From assembly GCA_037957365.1 (NCBI GenBank), contig JARHVA010001921.1, positions 1,791,501 through 1,855,500 of the forward strand: a stretch of 64,000 nucleotides of DNA, read 5' to 3'. Source of the DNA: Torreya grandis (Eukaryota > Streptophyta > Pinopsida > Cupressales > Taxaceae). The position numbers and the translations under genes are program-made. Positions 47,104-59,099 of this stretch are shown in pieces. The notes beneath the pieces were generated by a model. The model was not told the origin of the DNA, did not search any database, and saw only the letters and a program-made list of their open reading frames with translations. Each line of letters starts with the position of its first letter. The first letter of the stretch is position 1.

Positions 47104-48775
47104 TAGTAAACAAACTTAGTTATCTATACTATGATTTCTTAAAAGCTTATATCTTTACCAATCCTACCTACCCTTAACCTATTTCACCATAACACTACTA
47201 AAATTTACATCAAAACTAAGCTCTTTTACCTCACACTAACTACCTGTTATCACCTACACACATTACCCCAACCCACCGAGTACTTAACCCCTTCACACAT
47301 TTAGCATCCCATATACCCAAACTAAACTTTAAATTCCACACAACATTATATCAATATTACCAAACCTACCTGATTGCTAATGATCTTCAATGATCAGGTA
47401 CCCCTTTTCCCAGAGATTATCAACTACTGAAAATTAGGGTGACTACTGATGGTCACTATATGTGATTTTTTGTATAAAATTCCCAACCCTAGCCTACCCA
47501 AAAACACACCTTAATAGTCAAAATATTATAAATTTCTACCTCCTCTTACACCCATCCTACCATAGTTACCCCACCTTAGCTAATTTTAGTTTTCACCCAC
47601 AAAATTACCCAAAAAATAAGCACAACCTACATAGGTAAAAAAAACCCAAAATCCTCCCACCAAGTCAATACCACATCTATCACATTCAAATATACAATAT
47701 TAATATAAAATCAAACTACTCTACCAATTTTATGCATCCCCTACCTCATTCCTTGATCATCATCAAGGAGGAATCTTGGGGTCTACTACCCATCTTCATC
47801 TACATTAATACCCACCCTACATAGTCATTGGTCTACTTGATCTGATCAGTCAACCCAAAAATCAACATCACCTACTAGTACTCATCATCAGCTACATTTT
47901 TGCCTAAAATGATAAAAGCTAAAGATCACAAGTTGATAAAACCAAATGATTCCAAAAGATGCACTATTTTTATTTTGTCCTTTGAAATTTTAGGATTTGC
48001 ACCCTAACCATCGATGGTGAGGGTGACCATTGATGGTCATTTTTAATGCCCTTGACTGTCGATGTTCAAGTTGTGGACTTTTTTCCTTTTTACCTCAAAT
48101 AAGAAATTTTTTGGCACAAACCCACCCCTAGAGACTACCTTCTCCACCCACCTTGATAACCACCTCATCACCTCTCTCTTGGTCTATTTTGGCCCAATTA
48201 GTGCACATTTTATGATGACATTTATCTGGTCCTTTTGACTGTAATGACAACAATTACCATGTTGAACTAATTTTGATCTTGTACTACCTCATACATACCT
48301 AACCCACTTATGTCTTCTTAGGATCACTTCCTACCTCAAATACCAGTGACTTCACCTAACTAGTTTATGTTTTCCCTAGGATTACTTCCTACCTTGGATA
48401 CCCACAAAATCATAGACCTTTCTTAAGATACTTGCATTTATGAATGTACCCAGCCACCATGCATAAATATAGTCATGTAGCCCACTTGTCACTTGTCCTT
48501 CTAGCATCAATATTTATTTTGACAAACTATGGCAACCTAGTCAATGTGTAATCTTGGCTATCACACCATTTATTGCAATTTGTGTTGAGTGCCCAACCTA
48601 TCATTCACCCATTTTATCATCAACTCACTAACTCATCAAACCTATACTTGATTATATTTTACCTCATCAACTCTCAATTTGAGGGGGAAACATCTCCTAT
48701 CATACTTAGGGTAACCTAACTTGCAATACATAATATATTTTTGTTTTGTAGCTTGTTGATAAAAAATACATAATA
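47104..48775. other. J: region between antisense ORF and PPT
   Basis: About 1.7 kb has no supported frame. Palindrome-derived words (CTACTGATGGTCAC near 47445; CCATCGATGGTGAGG and CCATTGATGGTCA near 48008-48040; CTGTCGATG near 48057) show that the motif also occurs outside the LTRs. It may hold the promoter of the antisense frame; that is a guess. Confidence 0.5.
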
Positions 48776-48788
48776 AAAAGGGGAAAAA
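48776..48788 (+). other. Polypurine tract of J
   Basis: AAAAGGGGAAAAA lies directly before TGTAGACACC of the 3' LTR and would prime plus-strand synthesis. Confidence 0.85.
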
Positions 48789-50139
48789 TGTAGACACCAA
48801 AAATTTGTAGAATATGGTTCTGAATGTCATAATTCCCCTGGACCACCTTAGGAACCCCTTAGGCCCAACCATTAACTTTTTGATTAAAAACTAAGCTTGA
48901 CCTAAGTTATTTAACCTTCTAGCTAAAACCCACCTTTTAACTAACCTTGTCTTTGACTCATAACTACCAATGGTCAAGGTGACCACTGATGGTCACCTTG
49001 ACCACTGACGATTAGGTTATATCATCTAAGCCAACTTAACTCACCCTTAAATCCACCTTAATTTTTATAATTAGCTCATCTAAATCTACATGGAAGACAT
49101 TACATCCACACGTTATAATTAGAAATCCTAGATGAACCTTCACTTGGTCCTCTCCTTCTTTGACTATAAGAAGAGAGGAGTAGGAAGTGAAGATCCATCC
49201 ATAACTATCGATAACTTTTGCATCTAGAGATTTTTTTGTAGGTGTTCTTCTAGCAATCCAACCATAATGATAGAGAGATAACTTTTTTCCACCCCTTGGT
49301 TACTCTATTGGAATCATGTTAGACTCTACCAATGAGCCAACCACCTCAACCATTCATTCGACCAACCTCCATCAAGTTAAACATTTATTTTCCATTATTT
49401 AATTAATTTATTTATATTTTATAACTAGCCTAGCATAAACCCATTTCCTAGAATTTCCTTCTATAATCTCTTCAATAAGCCATTTATTACCCAAAACCTA
49501 CATATAATAACTATCAATGGTCAACTTGATCACTAACAGTCTATTTAACCATCGATGGTCATCTCAATCACCGATGGTCACCTCAACTACTGATGGTCAC
49601 ACCAACTATTGATGGTCACTATGGAAGGAAATAATAGCAAGTTATTTTCACCCACTTACCCTCAACCAAATCCTACTTTCTTTTCATCTTCCTATTCACA
49701 AAACCCCAAACTATTTTTTGAAGCACACTTAACCTATTTAGTATCAATATTGACCCACTTATTTCTATATTAATCATTTTAGTCTATTTTATTTATAAAA
49801 AATTTCTTGAATTCAATTTTAGTATCTTTTGATTATTGATGCAAGTACTCTATATTCTATTTTATAAACTTAATTTTTTAAAATGTGTGGATTGACAACT
49901 CCCAAGGAAGCTCTTACTTTTAGGATCTAGCTAGCACTAAACAATACACCTAACTATCTATCTAACCAACCATTTACTTTAGTGTTATCTCATTTATAGG
50001 TCATCCTCCCAAGCCAAAGAGGAGTTCTTCTGAATCATCTGATTCAATGTGTACACAATCAAATAGGTTTTTAAACCATACTTGCATCTAGTTTCTTCTT
50101 CTACCTTTTTTTAAATATAAGTTGAAATTCACTAAAACA
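48789..50139 (+). repeat. 3' LTR of J (1,351 bp)
   Basis: It begins TGTAGACACC after the PPT and ends ACTAAAACA. It is colinear with 33224-34570, including the TATA region (49165-49170) and palindrome clusters at 48968-49015 and 49511-49620. Many differences between the LTRs are transitions. Confidence 0.9.
49511..49620. repeat. Palindrome cluster in J 3' LTR
   Basis: ACCATCGATGGTC (49548), then copies ending in GGTC at 49579, 49598 and 49617, a 19-bp period. The ATCGAT palindrome of the first copy is intact, the others are decayed. Confidence 0.8.
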
Positions 50140-51315
50140 CAAACATAAAACTTTAGATTACAAGCCATTCCATATGTGCTTATCAGTGATGCACTTTTTA
50201 GAAGAGACATTAATGAAATATTATTTCAATGAATAGAGTATAATCAGGTTAGCATGATCCTATAAGAGTTCAATGATGAATCATTTGGAGGCCACTATTC
50301 ATCAAAAACCATTATAGCAAAAAATTATGTGAGCTGGCTATTATTATCCAACTCTATTCAAATATTCACACACATGGGTGTAAGGATGCAATAATTTTAC
50401 CTTATTTAGATGCAAGCATAAATTAGTATCCCTACCCATGTACCCAATATAAGTTGATCATCCATTTATACAATGGGGTTTGGACTTCATCAACATGATA
50501 AATCTACCATTAAGCACTAGACACAAATGGATCTTGATGAAAATCAACTACTTCAAAAGGTGGATGGAGGTAGTAACCCTCAAGGAAGATAATGAGGTCT
50601 CTTATGGAATTATATGAAAGCATTGTCATAATTTTTAGTGTTACTACCACTATTATCTCAAATAATGCACTAGCTTTCCTCAGAGCCAAGATTAATGAAT
50701 GTGAAGTTAAACATAACATCTATTTGAGCACTACTTCAAACTGTTAACCCCAAGCTAATGGTTTATCCAAATCAACTAAAAATAATTTGGTTCACATCAT
50801 CAAGTGAACCATGGAAGATAAGCATACTAAGATCAAGACAACCATTTGGGGGGATCAAATAATGTTAAAAATAGTACTAGGGAATTCACTCTTCATGTTA
50901 GTCTATGGAAATGAGACAAGGTTTCTTACATCTCTTGAATTTACCTCAATAGATCTAGCTCATCAATTAAAAGTGCATGAAAGTGACCCCATAATAATAA
51001 GGTTAACTGAGCTAATGGATCTCAAAGGACTCAAAATGTAGGCCATATTCATTATGGATATTTAGAAAACATAGACTAAGAGAAGATTCAACAAAAGTGA
51101 TAGTAACAAAAAATTCAATGAAAGAGCCTTGGTTCTTAAGTGGGGCATGGATAGAGCAAATTCTAAGAAGAATACAATATTTGACATTATATAGAGTGTC
51201 CCATATACCTTAGTTATTTGAAATCAATCTAATACATACTAGCTTGCAAGACCAAGCAAAGAAGTGTTGCCTATCCCAATCAATGAGATTCACCTCAAGC
51301 ACTATCTCTGATGAT
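50140..51315 (+). pseudogene. Integrase of element I, after insertion J
   Basis: It follows the right TSD CAAAC. The core reads WGLDFINMINLPLS near 50470-50510, KINYFKRWMEVVTL near 50540, then SNNALAFLRAKINE near 50660, where the DNG of the catalytic motif is NNA, and SKSTKNNLVHII near 50770. The C-terminal part (50811-51041) has LVYGNETRFL and LEFTSIDLAHQL; the end, EVLPIPINEIHLKHYL, matches the G.xLPxPVNxxxLKxY ending of this group. A dead remnant that completes element I. Confidence 0.8.
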
Positions 51316-53085
51316 CATGAACACCCTTGAAAATAGTAGTATTGGTGTGGGTTTTATGCAAACCATAGATGTAACAAGGTAGCCTATAAGGTTTTAGAAT
51401 CTTAATGGAGATAAAACTTCATTCCAAGGCATGAGTTATAGGTATGTGGTTTATTTCAACCTATTGATAGAATAATGGGTAGTGCATGCAAGTTGTTGAA
51501 AAGGTTTTTGGATAGAGGTGTGGTTCTAATAGGGGTAGTGAATCTCTATGTGAGTTAGCTAGGTGGCTTGTTTCTAATCTAGAGTGGGTAGATATCAAAA
51601 CATACTCAAAAAGGAAGGGTAAGGTAGAAAAGAAAGGTTAAGTGGTTTTCAAGAACTACTTCTCTAGCTAGTTTCTAAAAGGATAAGTGCTCTTAGAACC
51701 TATGCCTACTTTTATTATAAATTACATACACATAATCAAACATGGCTAAGAAGTCTAAGTAAATAATAATTTAGGATATTCATAAGCCTTAGGCAAAGGT
51801 TTCTCCCTTTAGGTAAGTTGTTTCACACCCTTAATTAGGAGATTATGGCTTGGGCTAGTGAAGTATCTAAGGTAACTATTTCACACATATAGAAAATTAC
51901 ATCTAAGAAAGCACTCATGCACAATCAGAATTATGAATCAATTTAAACTTGACTATCTTAACCAATATATTTACCAACTTTTTAGTAATTTTTGCACACC
52001 TTCAAATTAGTACATCAATCAAAATAATCAAGAATCCATTCACAACTTTTGCACACGAAAGTATATTAAAACATATAACCAATGAAAGTAACCACTAATT
52101 ACATAGAAATTGGATAGAAAATACACAAACACATTCATTTATTATCAAAATTGATGTTGCTCCTATATTAAAACATTCTATGATAAAAATCTAATTTGGA
52201 CTATAATTATTTATATAGACTTAGGGAAGGGGTCACCTCATCCTCCAAGTTCATGTAAGGTCATTAAATGTGATAGTTAGAACATGTAGTTCTAAATATA
52301 GTCTAAAACCATATAAGAGTCTACTTAAAATTATCCATTTAAATAACCTTTACCAAAGCTATGCAATATGTGCATGTGAAAAAAGATAGAGGAAATTTTT
52401 ATAATTATAGCTTAAACTATATCAAAACTATAAATATATGTATCATTTACCGAAAGTGCACATGCTTCTTTCTATAGGTTATAAGAACAACCTATCAATT
52501 TTTTAGATTATCCACCTTAAAATGAAATTTAGTTATGCACTATTTTACAATGCATTTGAGATGCCATATAATTGTATCCTTCGCTTGTTTTATTGTCAGA
52601 TCCTCACTACTTACTCACATGCATGCTCACATTCATGGTATTAACTATCAGTCCCAATGTTTGTTGATAAATATAGAGTAATATAAATATCTAAGTATTT
52701 TTCCCATAATGCCCAACTAGATTTCAAAATGTGATGTGTGTTAACACATGATTAGGTCTAGTATCTTTGAAAAGTCCACCTAGGACTCACACCATTGATC
52801 CTTTGCATGATGGAATGTGAGTGTGCCACATGGTAGCTCTTCATTGGTTCATATCACACCCTTGATCTATTTTTACTTTTTTAATGTGTTTCATTAGATT
52901 TGTATATTGGGTTCCCTAATTCTTCCCATGTGTTATTAGATCTATGCACTAGGATCTCATGATGGTGACACTTGTCACTCTCATAGAGCTTTAAGATTCT
53001 AACTCACTCTCACATCATTCAATCAAATGGGCCCAAGTAGATTCATGCTACATGATCTTTATTTTAATACAAATAGATACTTTAC
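51316..53085. other. 3' non-coding region of I, first part
   Basis: AT-rich sequence after the integrase end. I recognise no frame, LTR end or repeat here. It may be the long 3' region of element I or another degraded insertion. Confidence 0.4.
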
Positions 53086-53089
53086 GAGA

Positions 53090-53335
53090 TTAAATTTGGC
53101 ATTCTCATGATCATCAACTAACATCCTCATGAACATCAAATTATATTTGTATGACTGTCAAATTTAATTTCATAAATTATCCATTGTTGAGGTTAAATTT
53201 GACGTTCTCACGATCATCAAATGAGATCGACCATCAAATAACATCCACATGATTGTCAAATTTAATCTTAGAAGTTCAACATTTTACCAATGTTAAATTT
53301 GACATTCATGCGATTATCAAATTTAATCTCAACTT
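53090..53335. repeat. Three-fold inverted-repeat cluster (TTAAATTTG/CAAATTTAA)
   Basis: TTAAATTTGG or TTAAATTTGA, then CATTCTCATGATCATCAA-like spacer, then GTCAAATTTAAT recurs three times (from about 53091, 53187 and 53295). Each copy can fold with TTAAATTTGA pairing to TCAAATTTAA. Confidence 0.75.
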
Positions 53336-53689
53336 AACACGTGTCATTTCTTTGGGATTCCCTACTCCTACAAGTATAAATGAAAAGAAGACTTAGCACA
53401 ATATTTTTAAAAATATATATAAAGGACCCTACATAAATATTTTATCCTAAGGTTTTAGTTTTTTAATAAAACATGATTTGGTCTTGGGCTAAAATATTAA
53501 ATTAAGCTCAAGAAATAACAAAATACTTTCTAATCAAAGGTACCACTTGGTAGTCTAGTATTTGTTTTAGGGAAATTATGTGGGGGAATTATCATGGGAT
53601 TTTTATATTAGGAAGATAATTTTGGGACTTTTATGGGGGAATTGCTTTAGAAAAAATGTCTGTAACAATTCTCTGAAAGGATTATTTTC

Positions 53690-55010
53690 ATTAGACAAAA
53701 TGTTTGAAGGATTTGGTTGAAGGACGAGAGGCCTAGAACAAAAGTCCTAAAGGGTAAGTCTCAAAAGAAAAAGGTCTAGAACAAAAGTCCTGAAGGGCAT
53801 GCGGCCACTTAAAAAGGTTGAAAGGTCCTTTTCAAAATGTCTAAAGGGTAAGTGGCCACTTCAAAAGCATCGAAAGGTCCTTTTTAAAATGTCCAAAGGG
53901 TAAGTGGCCACTTCAAAAATTCCAAAAGGTCACTTCCAAAATGTTTGAAGTGTAAGTGGCCACTTTAAAATGCCAAAAGGTCACTTTTAAACTGTCTAAA
54001 GGGTTAGTGTCAAGAATTTTGAAGGGCATGTGCCCTTTGGGGGAATTGTTTTGGGACTTTTGTGTTAGATAAATTATCCAAAACAAAAATACAAAAGGAA
54101 ATGGATGGGGACAAAACTCTCAAATGATAATCATGTAGGAAAAAAGGCCATTAAAAAGTCCTGAAGGGCACATTCAAAATGTCAAAGGGTATACTTCATG
54201 GAAAATTTTCCTAAAGGGTTTACTTCACAGGGTGAATTTTGATAGGAAAGAGCCCTTACAAAATTCTTGAAGGGTAACCACAAAAGTCCTAAAAGGTAAT
54301 TTCAAAAGGCATAAGGGTATGTTCAAAAAGTCCAAAGGAATTTTTCCTTAACAAAACTTCCAAAGGGTGAGTTGTAGACAAAGGGTCCTTTCAAAAGTCC
54401 TAAAGGAATTTCATTAGGGATTATTTTTTGGACAAAATGTCCACAACAATTCTCCCAAAGACCCAATTCTTTTAGACAAAATGTTTGAAGGAATGTTTGG
54501 CTCAGAGAAAGTGTCTTGAACAAAATGTTTGAAGGAAAAGGCAAAGGTGTGGAATAAAAGTCCTGAAGGATAGGTGCAGAGGGGCCGAAGGGTAGTTGCA
54601 AAAGTACTGAAGGAATTTTGTCAAGAAAAATGGCCACAACAAAATGGTTACAGGACATGTTTCACAAATCCCAAAGGATAGGTTGGAAATGAAAGAGGGT
54701 ATTTGAAAAGTTTTGAAGGGAAATTTCTATCTAAAAATAATCTAAAGGGTTTACTTTATAGGACATTCATCCATAAGTCCCTAAGGATCTACTTCATAAA
54801 GGATGAAAGGTAATCTCAAAAAGGCCGAAGAACAAGTCACAAAAATCCTAAAGAGTAGGTTTAGAAGGGGACAAAGGGAAATGCTAATTTCATTGAGCAA
54901 AATGCCTATGACAAAAAAACCCATAGACCAATTCCATTGAAGGAATTGTTTTGGAAAAAATGTCTGCAATAATTTATTCAATAATGATAAGTCCAAAAGA
55001 ATTCATACAT
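53690..55010. repeat. Degenerate tandem array with 52-bp units
   Basis: The clearest units start AGGTCCTTTT or AGGTCACTT at 53823, 53875, 53927 and 53978, so the period is 52, 52 and 51 bp. Each has TGTCTAAAGGGTAAGTGGCC and CACTTCAAAA. Around them shorter variants of AAAAGTCCTGAAGGGTA recur for over 1 kb, mixed with AATTGTTTTGGGAC-type words that recur near 53570, 54040, 54420 and 54940, suggesting a longer overlying period. Confidence 0.85.
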
Positions 55011-55330
55011 TGCAAAAAAATTAAAAAAGAAAAATAAGATAGGATTGACATAATAAGTACTAAAATATAATTTGCTTAAGCGCTAAAATAAAAAATACCA
55101 AGAGGATAGTAAAGATAGTCCATGAAAACATAATTTCAAAACAATTAGCTAAAAGTAACAAACTTGATAGAACAAAAGATCTATTCTATGGAAACACAAT
55201 ACCAATGCCATTTTGCAAAAGTATTAAAGGCCAAATCATGATATTTTCATATAATTTACATAAACATATAGAAGAGGGGGTTCCAAATAAAAATAATAAT
55301 CTAAAAAAAGTGGGTCCCCATTTCCTTATG

Positions 55331-55341
55331 AAAAAAGGGGG
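55331..55341 (+). other. Candidate polypurine tract
   Basis: AAAAAAGGGGG directly precedes TGTTGGGTAC. It is in the orientation of element I and lies downstream of its integrase, so it may be its PPT. Confidence 0.5.
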
Positions 55342-56440
55342 TGTTGGGTACAACAAATAATGACTTACAGGGGGAATACTCCTGAGTATTCAATAACCCA
55401 AAACTCTAGTTTACAATCATAAATCAATCATGAAGTGTGCCATAGAATAATAATTAAATTGAAAAGATTAAATAGACTCCTATGTATATTCACACAACAT
55501 ACTTGATTTCTAATTTATTGGATCTATGCATGTCAAAATGTGTAGTTTATTTAACTCCTACTGTGATGATTTTTTTAAAGGATTTAATGGGACTATAGGT
55601 TTCATTCCAATATCTATTAAAGCTCAAAAATAAATGATGCTTAGGCATTACTCTTCTTCTAGCCAGGTATCCATAACTTTGATAGAGATACCTTGGGTTC
55701 CTTCTCTTCTCCTTTCCTTATTTTCTCTTGATCATGATGCATGGTACATTAACCTTATATCATCATGTGAGCCTTTTGATTTTCTTTAGATTTTATTTTA
55801 CTATTTTGTTTTCATCTTATTTTTTTATTTTTTTCTTCTTTTATTCTTGAATGGAAAATAAAAGAGCTAGGACCCCAGTGAGCTAGTGTAATTATAAAAC
55901 ATATCATTACTAGAACGTCCCTGCTAGCCATATATATTCCTATAATTATCTTTTCCAATAGGTAATCAATATGATAAGTGCATTTAATCAAATAAAATAA
56001 TAAAATTTTCTAAATTTATTTGAATTACTTTGAGAACAACTTCCACATTCCTGGTAAAAGTATTCAATTATGACACCATTCAAAATAATCTATGATTATC
56101 TACCTTCATAAAAAGACTCAAAAACATAGAAATACACCCAATCTATAAACTAGTCCCAAAGTGTCAAGATTTTAATTTTCCCTTTTTTCACAATTCATAA
56201 GATTAATTGGATTTTATCTTGGTTATAGTTAGATCAAACACAATTTAGAGAAAGTAAGGAATAACTAATCTAAAAAAACACTGAAATGTAATCTATAAAA
56301 CACAAAATCTAATCTATGAAAGTAAAATACTAAAAGCAAAAAAATAGTCTATGAAAGCAAGAAATATAATCTATGAAAGTAGAGAACTATTCTAAGAAAG
56401 TGGAAAATCTAATATAATCCTAAAATTATATTCATTTGTC
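55342..56440 (+). repeat. Candidate 3' LTR (of element I?), end not determined
   Basis: It starts TGTTGGGTACAACAAATAAT after the PPT. It has no coding frame and includes irregular repeats of AATCTATGAAAGTA near 56285-56405. There is no second copy in the window to prove an LTR, and the end is placed only because integrase L begins at about 56445. Confidence 0.35.
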
Positions 56441-56444
56441 CCTC

Positions 56445-57060
56445 ATTAACCAATAACATCAGTAGATGGTACAACCTTGAAGTAGTGGTTTAGGAACTAT
56501 CCATTGACTGGATACGTAAGCTTGTTGCCTTGGATGTCCTTCAGATGAAATGTGTTATTGCCCATGATATCAAAAATATTTTATGGTCCAATCCATAGTG
56601 GGGAAAACTTTTTGTGTTTTCTTTATCATGGGATTTATCTCAAAGTAGCACTAGATATGAAATCTTGTGTGTTTTGAATTTTGTTCTCCTATCAAACTAC
56701 TTCTTGACCACATCCTAGTGTTTGTTGAATGTTTGTAAGGCCTCAATCCTTGAATCTTCCATTTTAATTATGTCCAGCAACCTTGATTTTTATTTATCAC
56801 TTGATTCTATGTAATCCTACATAAATTGATAAGTGGGTAGCTTTAACATAATTAAGAACATAGGCTTGTGTTCATATACCAGTAGGTAAGGTGAAGCTTT
56901 AAAGGCTTGCTTGTGTCTAGTCTAGTCTACCCAAAGAGCATACTTCAATAAATTGTGCTAGTTTTATTGTCCCCAAAATTGGCCACTCATTTTTGTAGTC
57001 AGCATGTTAACTATTTTGGTCCTACAGGCCAAAATGGTTTTCTTCCTTCTCAAAAATGTT
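56445..57060 (-). pseudogene. Element L: Ty3 integrase C-terminal remnant
   Basis: On the minus strand HNLLKYALWVDQTRHKQAF (Q codon now stop) and KASPYLLVYEHKPMFLI (56950-56850) are the end of the integrase core. SRLLDIIKMEDSRIEALQ and FDRRTKFKTHKISYL follow. After a frame change, LKDIQGNKLTYPVNG and FLNHYF (56560-56490) give the C-terminal ending shared with this Ty3 group. The upstream pol should lie to the right but K starts there, so K probably interrupts L. Confidence 0.72.
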
Positions 57061-58768
57061 CTGAGCAGTCAAGTTATCCAATTGCCCAAGTCTTTTAGGC
57101 AAAGGAAATCTCTCATTTTCAAAGGGTTTTCAATCGAGAACATGAACATTGAAAAATTCAAAAGACTTGAAGACATTTCCTAAGAATTGCTAAGTAAGGT
57201 TCAACATTAGAGTTTAATTATACATGGTTCGTCAAAAAGGTTCAATGAGACAAAATAAACTACAGGGACCAACCATTGAACCTTTTGAACATTTGAACTC
57301 TACTCCACGGTTCAAGTTTCAACCGAATAGTTCAACCAAAAGATTCAAGCTAAAGGATCGAGTGAGAAGTTCAAAGTGGTTAGATAAAATGACACATTGA
57401 ACTCATAAGAAGACTAAATGAATGTGACTCTTTGAAAAACATAAGTGTCGAGCCATTAAACCATTGAACTGTTGAAGCAATGAACTCCAAAAGAATGGTT
57501 CAAGGTTTAAGAGGTTCAAGTGACTAGTGATATCCCCATAGATGTCAAATTTATAGCAATGGAATAATCATTGATTTTTAAATAGCACAGAACCAAAGAC
57601 AAATTCAATGCCCTACCGAGAAAGGAGCTAGAAAAGCTAGTAGAAGACAAGAAGATGGCCTTCAAGAGCTTAGATCATCAAGAAGAGACAAAATGTAGCA
57701 AAGAAAGAGGGAACATAATAGAGAATCTAGAAGTGCCTTTTAAGAAGTTATTCTAGTGATTGGAACAATCCACCAAGTGGATACTAGAGAGAATTAACAT
57801 TCAATGGCATGGCCCATTTTTCTTCAATTGAGTAAAGGGGAGTGGATAGTCATGTAAGTATCATAAAGAGAAGCGGCCTTACCTCCCAGAAGACTAGACA
57901 ACCCATGCCTATGAAGGGACATTGAATATTATTTAAATGCCTCTAGCATGGCCCCTTCATAGGATTTTCTCCTTTCAATGCATTAAAGGTAGCATGGACC
58001 ATTTGTGGAAAGGAGTGCCAAAGTATTTCTTTTGAATGCTATATATTGTAATCTTTCATTTTGGAACAAGGAGGATCTCTAAGTTATTAGAAGCAAAACT
58101 ATGACCAAAATTGAAAGGCATTTTTGAGACTTTGAGCTCAGATTGTTAATCAAATTTAATTGGTTGAATGAGAAAGCAAGTGACCTTTCAAACTTTGTGT
58201 TGAAATAGCTTGTGTTATATAGGAAATTGTTCTTATGTCTTTTTCCTTATATCATCTTATCTATCTAATCAATAAGTAGAGCAAGTGAAGATAATCTGGG
58301 AGATGTTTTGAAGCTGATCGTGGAGACTTTGTGCTACATAATTATCTTTAGTCTATGTTTTCGTGCCTTAAAATAGAGGATATTGGAAAGGCTTTGAACT
58401 ACCTATATTTTTTTTGTCTTATTATGTTGTAGTTTGCAGTGGAGACTATGGGTTGCACTTCATTCTATGGTGTCCTATGTACTTAATCAGTAAGAGAAGC
58501 AATGAAAGACTTTGTGCTTTCATGGGTTTCTTGTGGATTCAGTTACTACCCAAGAAGTTTGTCCTCTATTTTGTGAACATCATTTCTAAAAAATGAGAAA
58601 TGGATGGTGTGATTCTACCCCTGAGTTAGTATTAGTATAGGTCTAGTTTATAATAGTTTATAGGGAGCCTCCCCTTGTTGAGAGGAGATATTTATCTCAT
58701 CATGTTGTGGTCGATATAAATTTTTTGTCTTCAGTTAGTTGACGATCAAATATTCACCTAATAGTTTT
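57061..58768 (+). repeat. Putative 5' LTR of K (start uncertain)
   Basis: About 1.7 kb lies between integrase remnant L and the PBS, without coding frames. The inner end is set by the PBS, near TATTCACCTA. The start is not identified, as the partner LTR is outside the window. Confidence 0.5.
57200..57520. repeat. GGTTCAA/TTGAACC inverted-motif cluster
   Basis: About fifteen GTTCAA or TTGAAC words occur in 320 bp, often as opposed pairs (CATTGAACCTTTTGAACATTTGAAC; CGGTTCAAGTTTCAACCG is a near-palindrome at 57315-57333). Spacing is irregular, near 10-30 bp. Confidence 0.75.
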
Positions 58769-58771
58769 TTA

Positions 58772-58789
58772 CTGACTCCGTTGGGGAAG
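58772..58789 (+). other. Primer binding site of K
   Basis: CTGACTCCGTTGGGGAAG resembles the TGGCGACTCCGTTGGGGA-type site of plant Tat/Athila-like elements, with GGC changed. The LTR would end a few bases upstream. Confidence 0.65.
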
Positions 58790-59099
58790 AACATGCAAGT
58801 TGAAGCCTCACGCTTCAAGTTGAAACAATTCTAGTTCTTTTCCATTTTAGACTTTGGCAGATCCACAGTATACACAAAGATAGAGAGCTCAAGGTATTGT
58901 TAATCTTGTATCTGAGTTGGTGTAGCAAAATAAATTTGATCTATTTCCTCCTTGACCTCATCTTTAGTGAACCAGAAGTTTCCTTCTTACCAACATCATA
59001 TCTCCAATACCAGGTGAATCTTCTAGTTTTAGTGCTAGCAGAACTTTGTCTATACATACTCCACAAAGGTTTATTATCCCTCATTTCAATTGTCATATC

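Larger units (their letters stand above)
33224..50139 (+). mobile_element. Element J: 16.9-kb Tat-like Ty3 element with antisense ORF
   Basis: Both LTRs, PBS, leader, gag, linker, protease, RT, RNase H, archaeal-type RNase H, integrase, a 5-kb 3' region and a PPT are present in order. It belongs to the A/B family by LTR start, PBS, gag and RT. The order RT, RNase H, second RNase H, integrase is the known Tat arrangement. The 3' region holds a minus-strand frame like plant mobile domain proteins. Numerous stops and several indels make it dead. Confidence 0.92.

Noticed and set aside
54323..54996. Minus-strand frames of 111 and 71 codons
   Set aside because: They lie wholly in the tandem array and reflect its repeated AAGGG/CCCTT words; no family resemblance.
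58414..58596. Small 60-codon gene upstream of K gag
   Set aside because: It lies in the putative LTR before the PBS, with no resemblance to any family and no conserved context.
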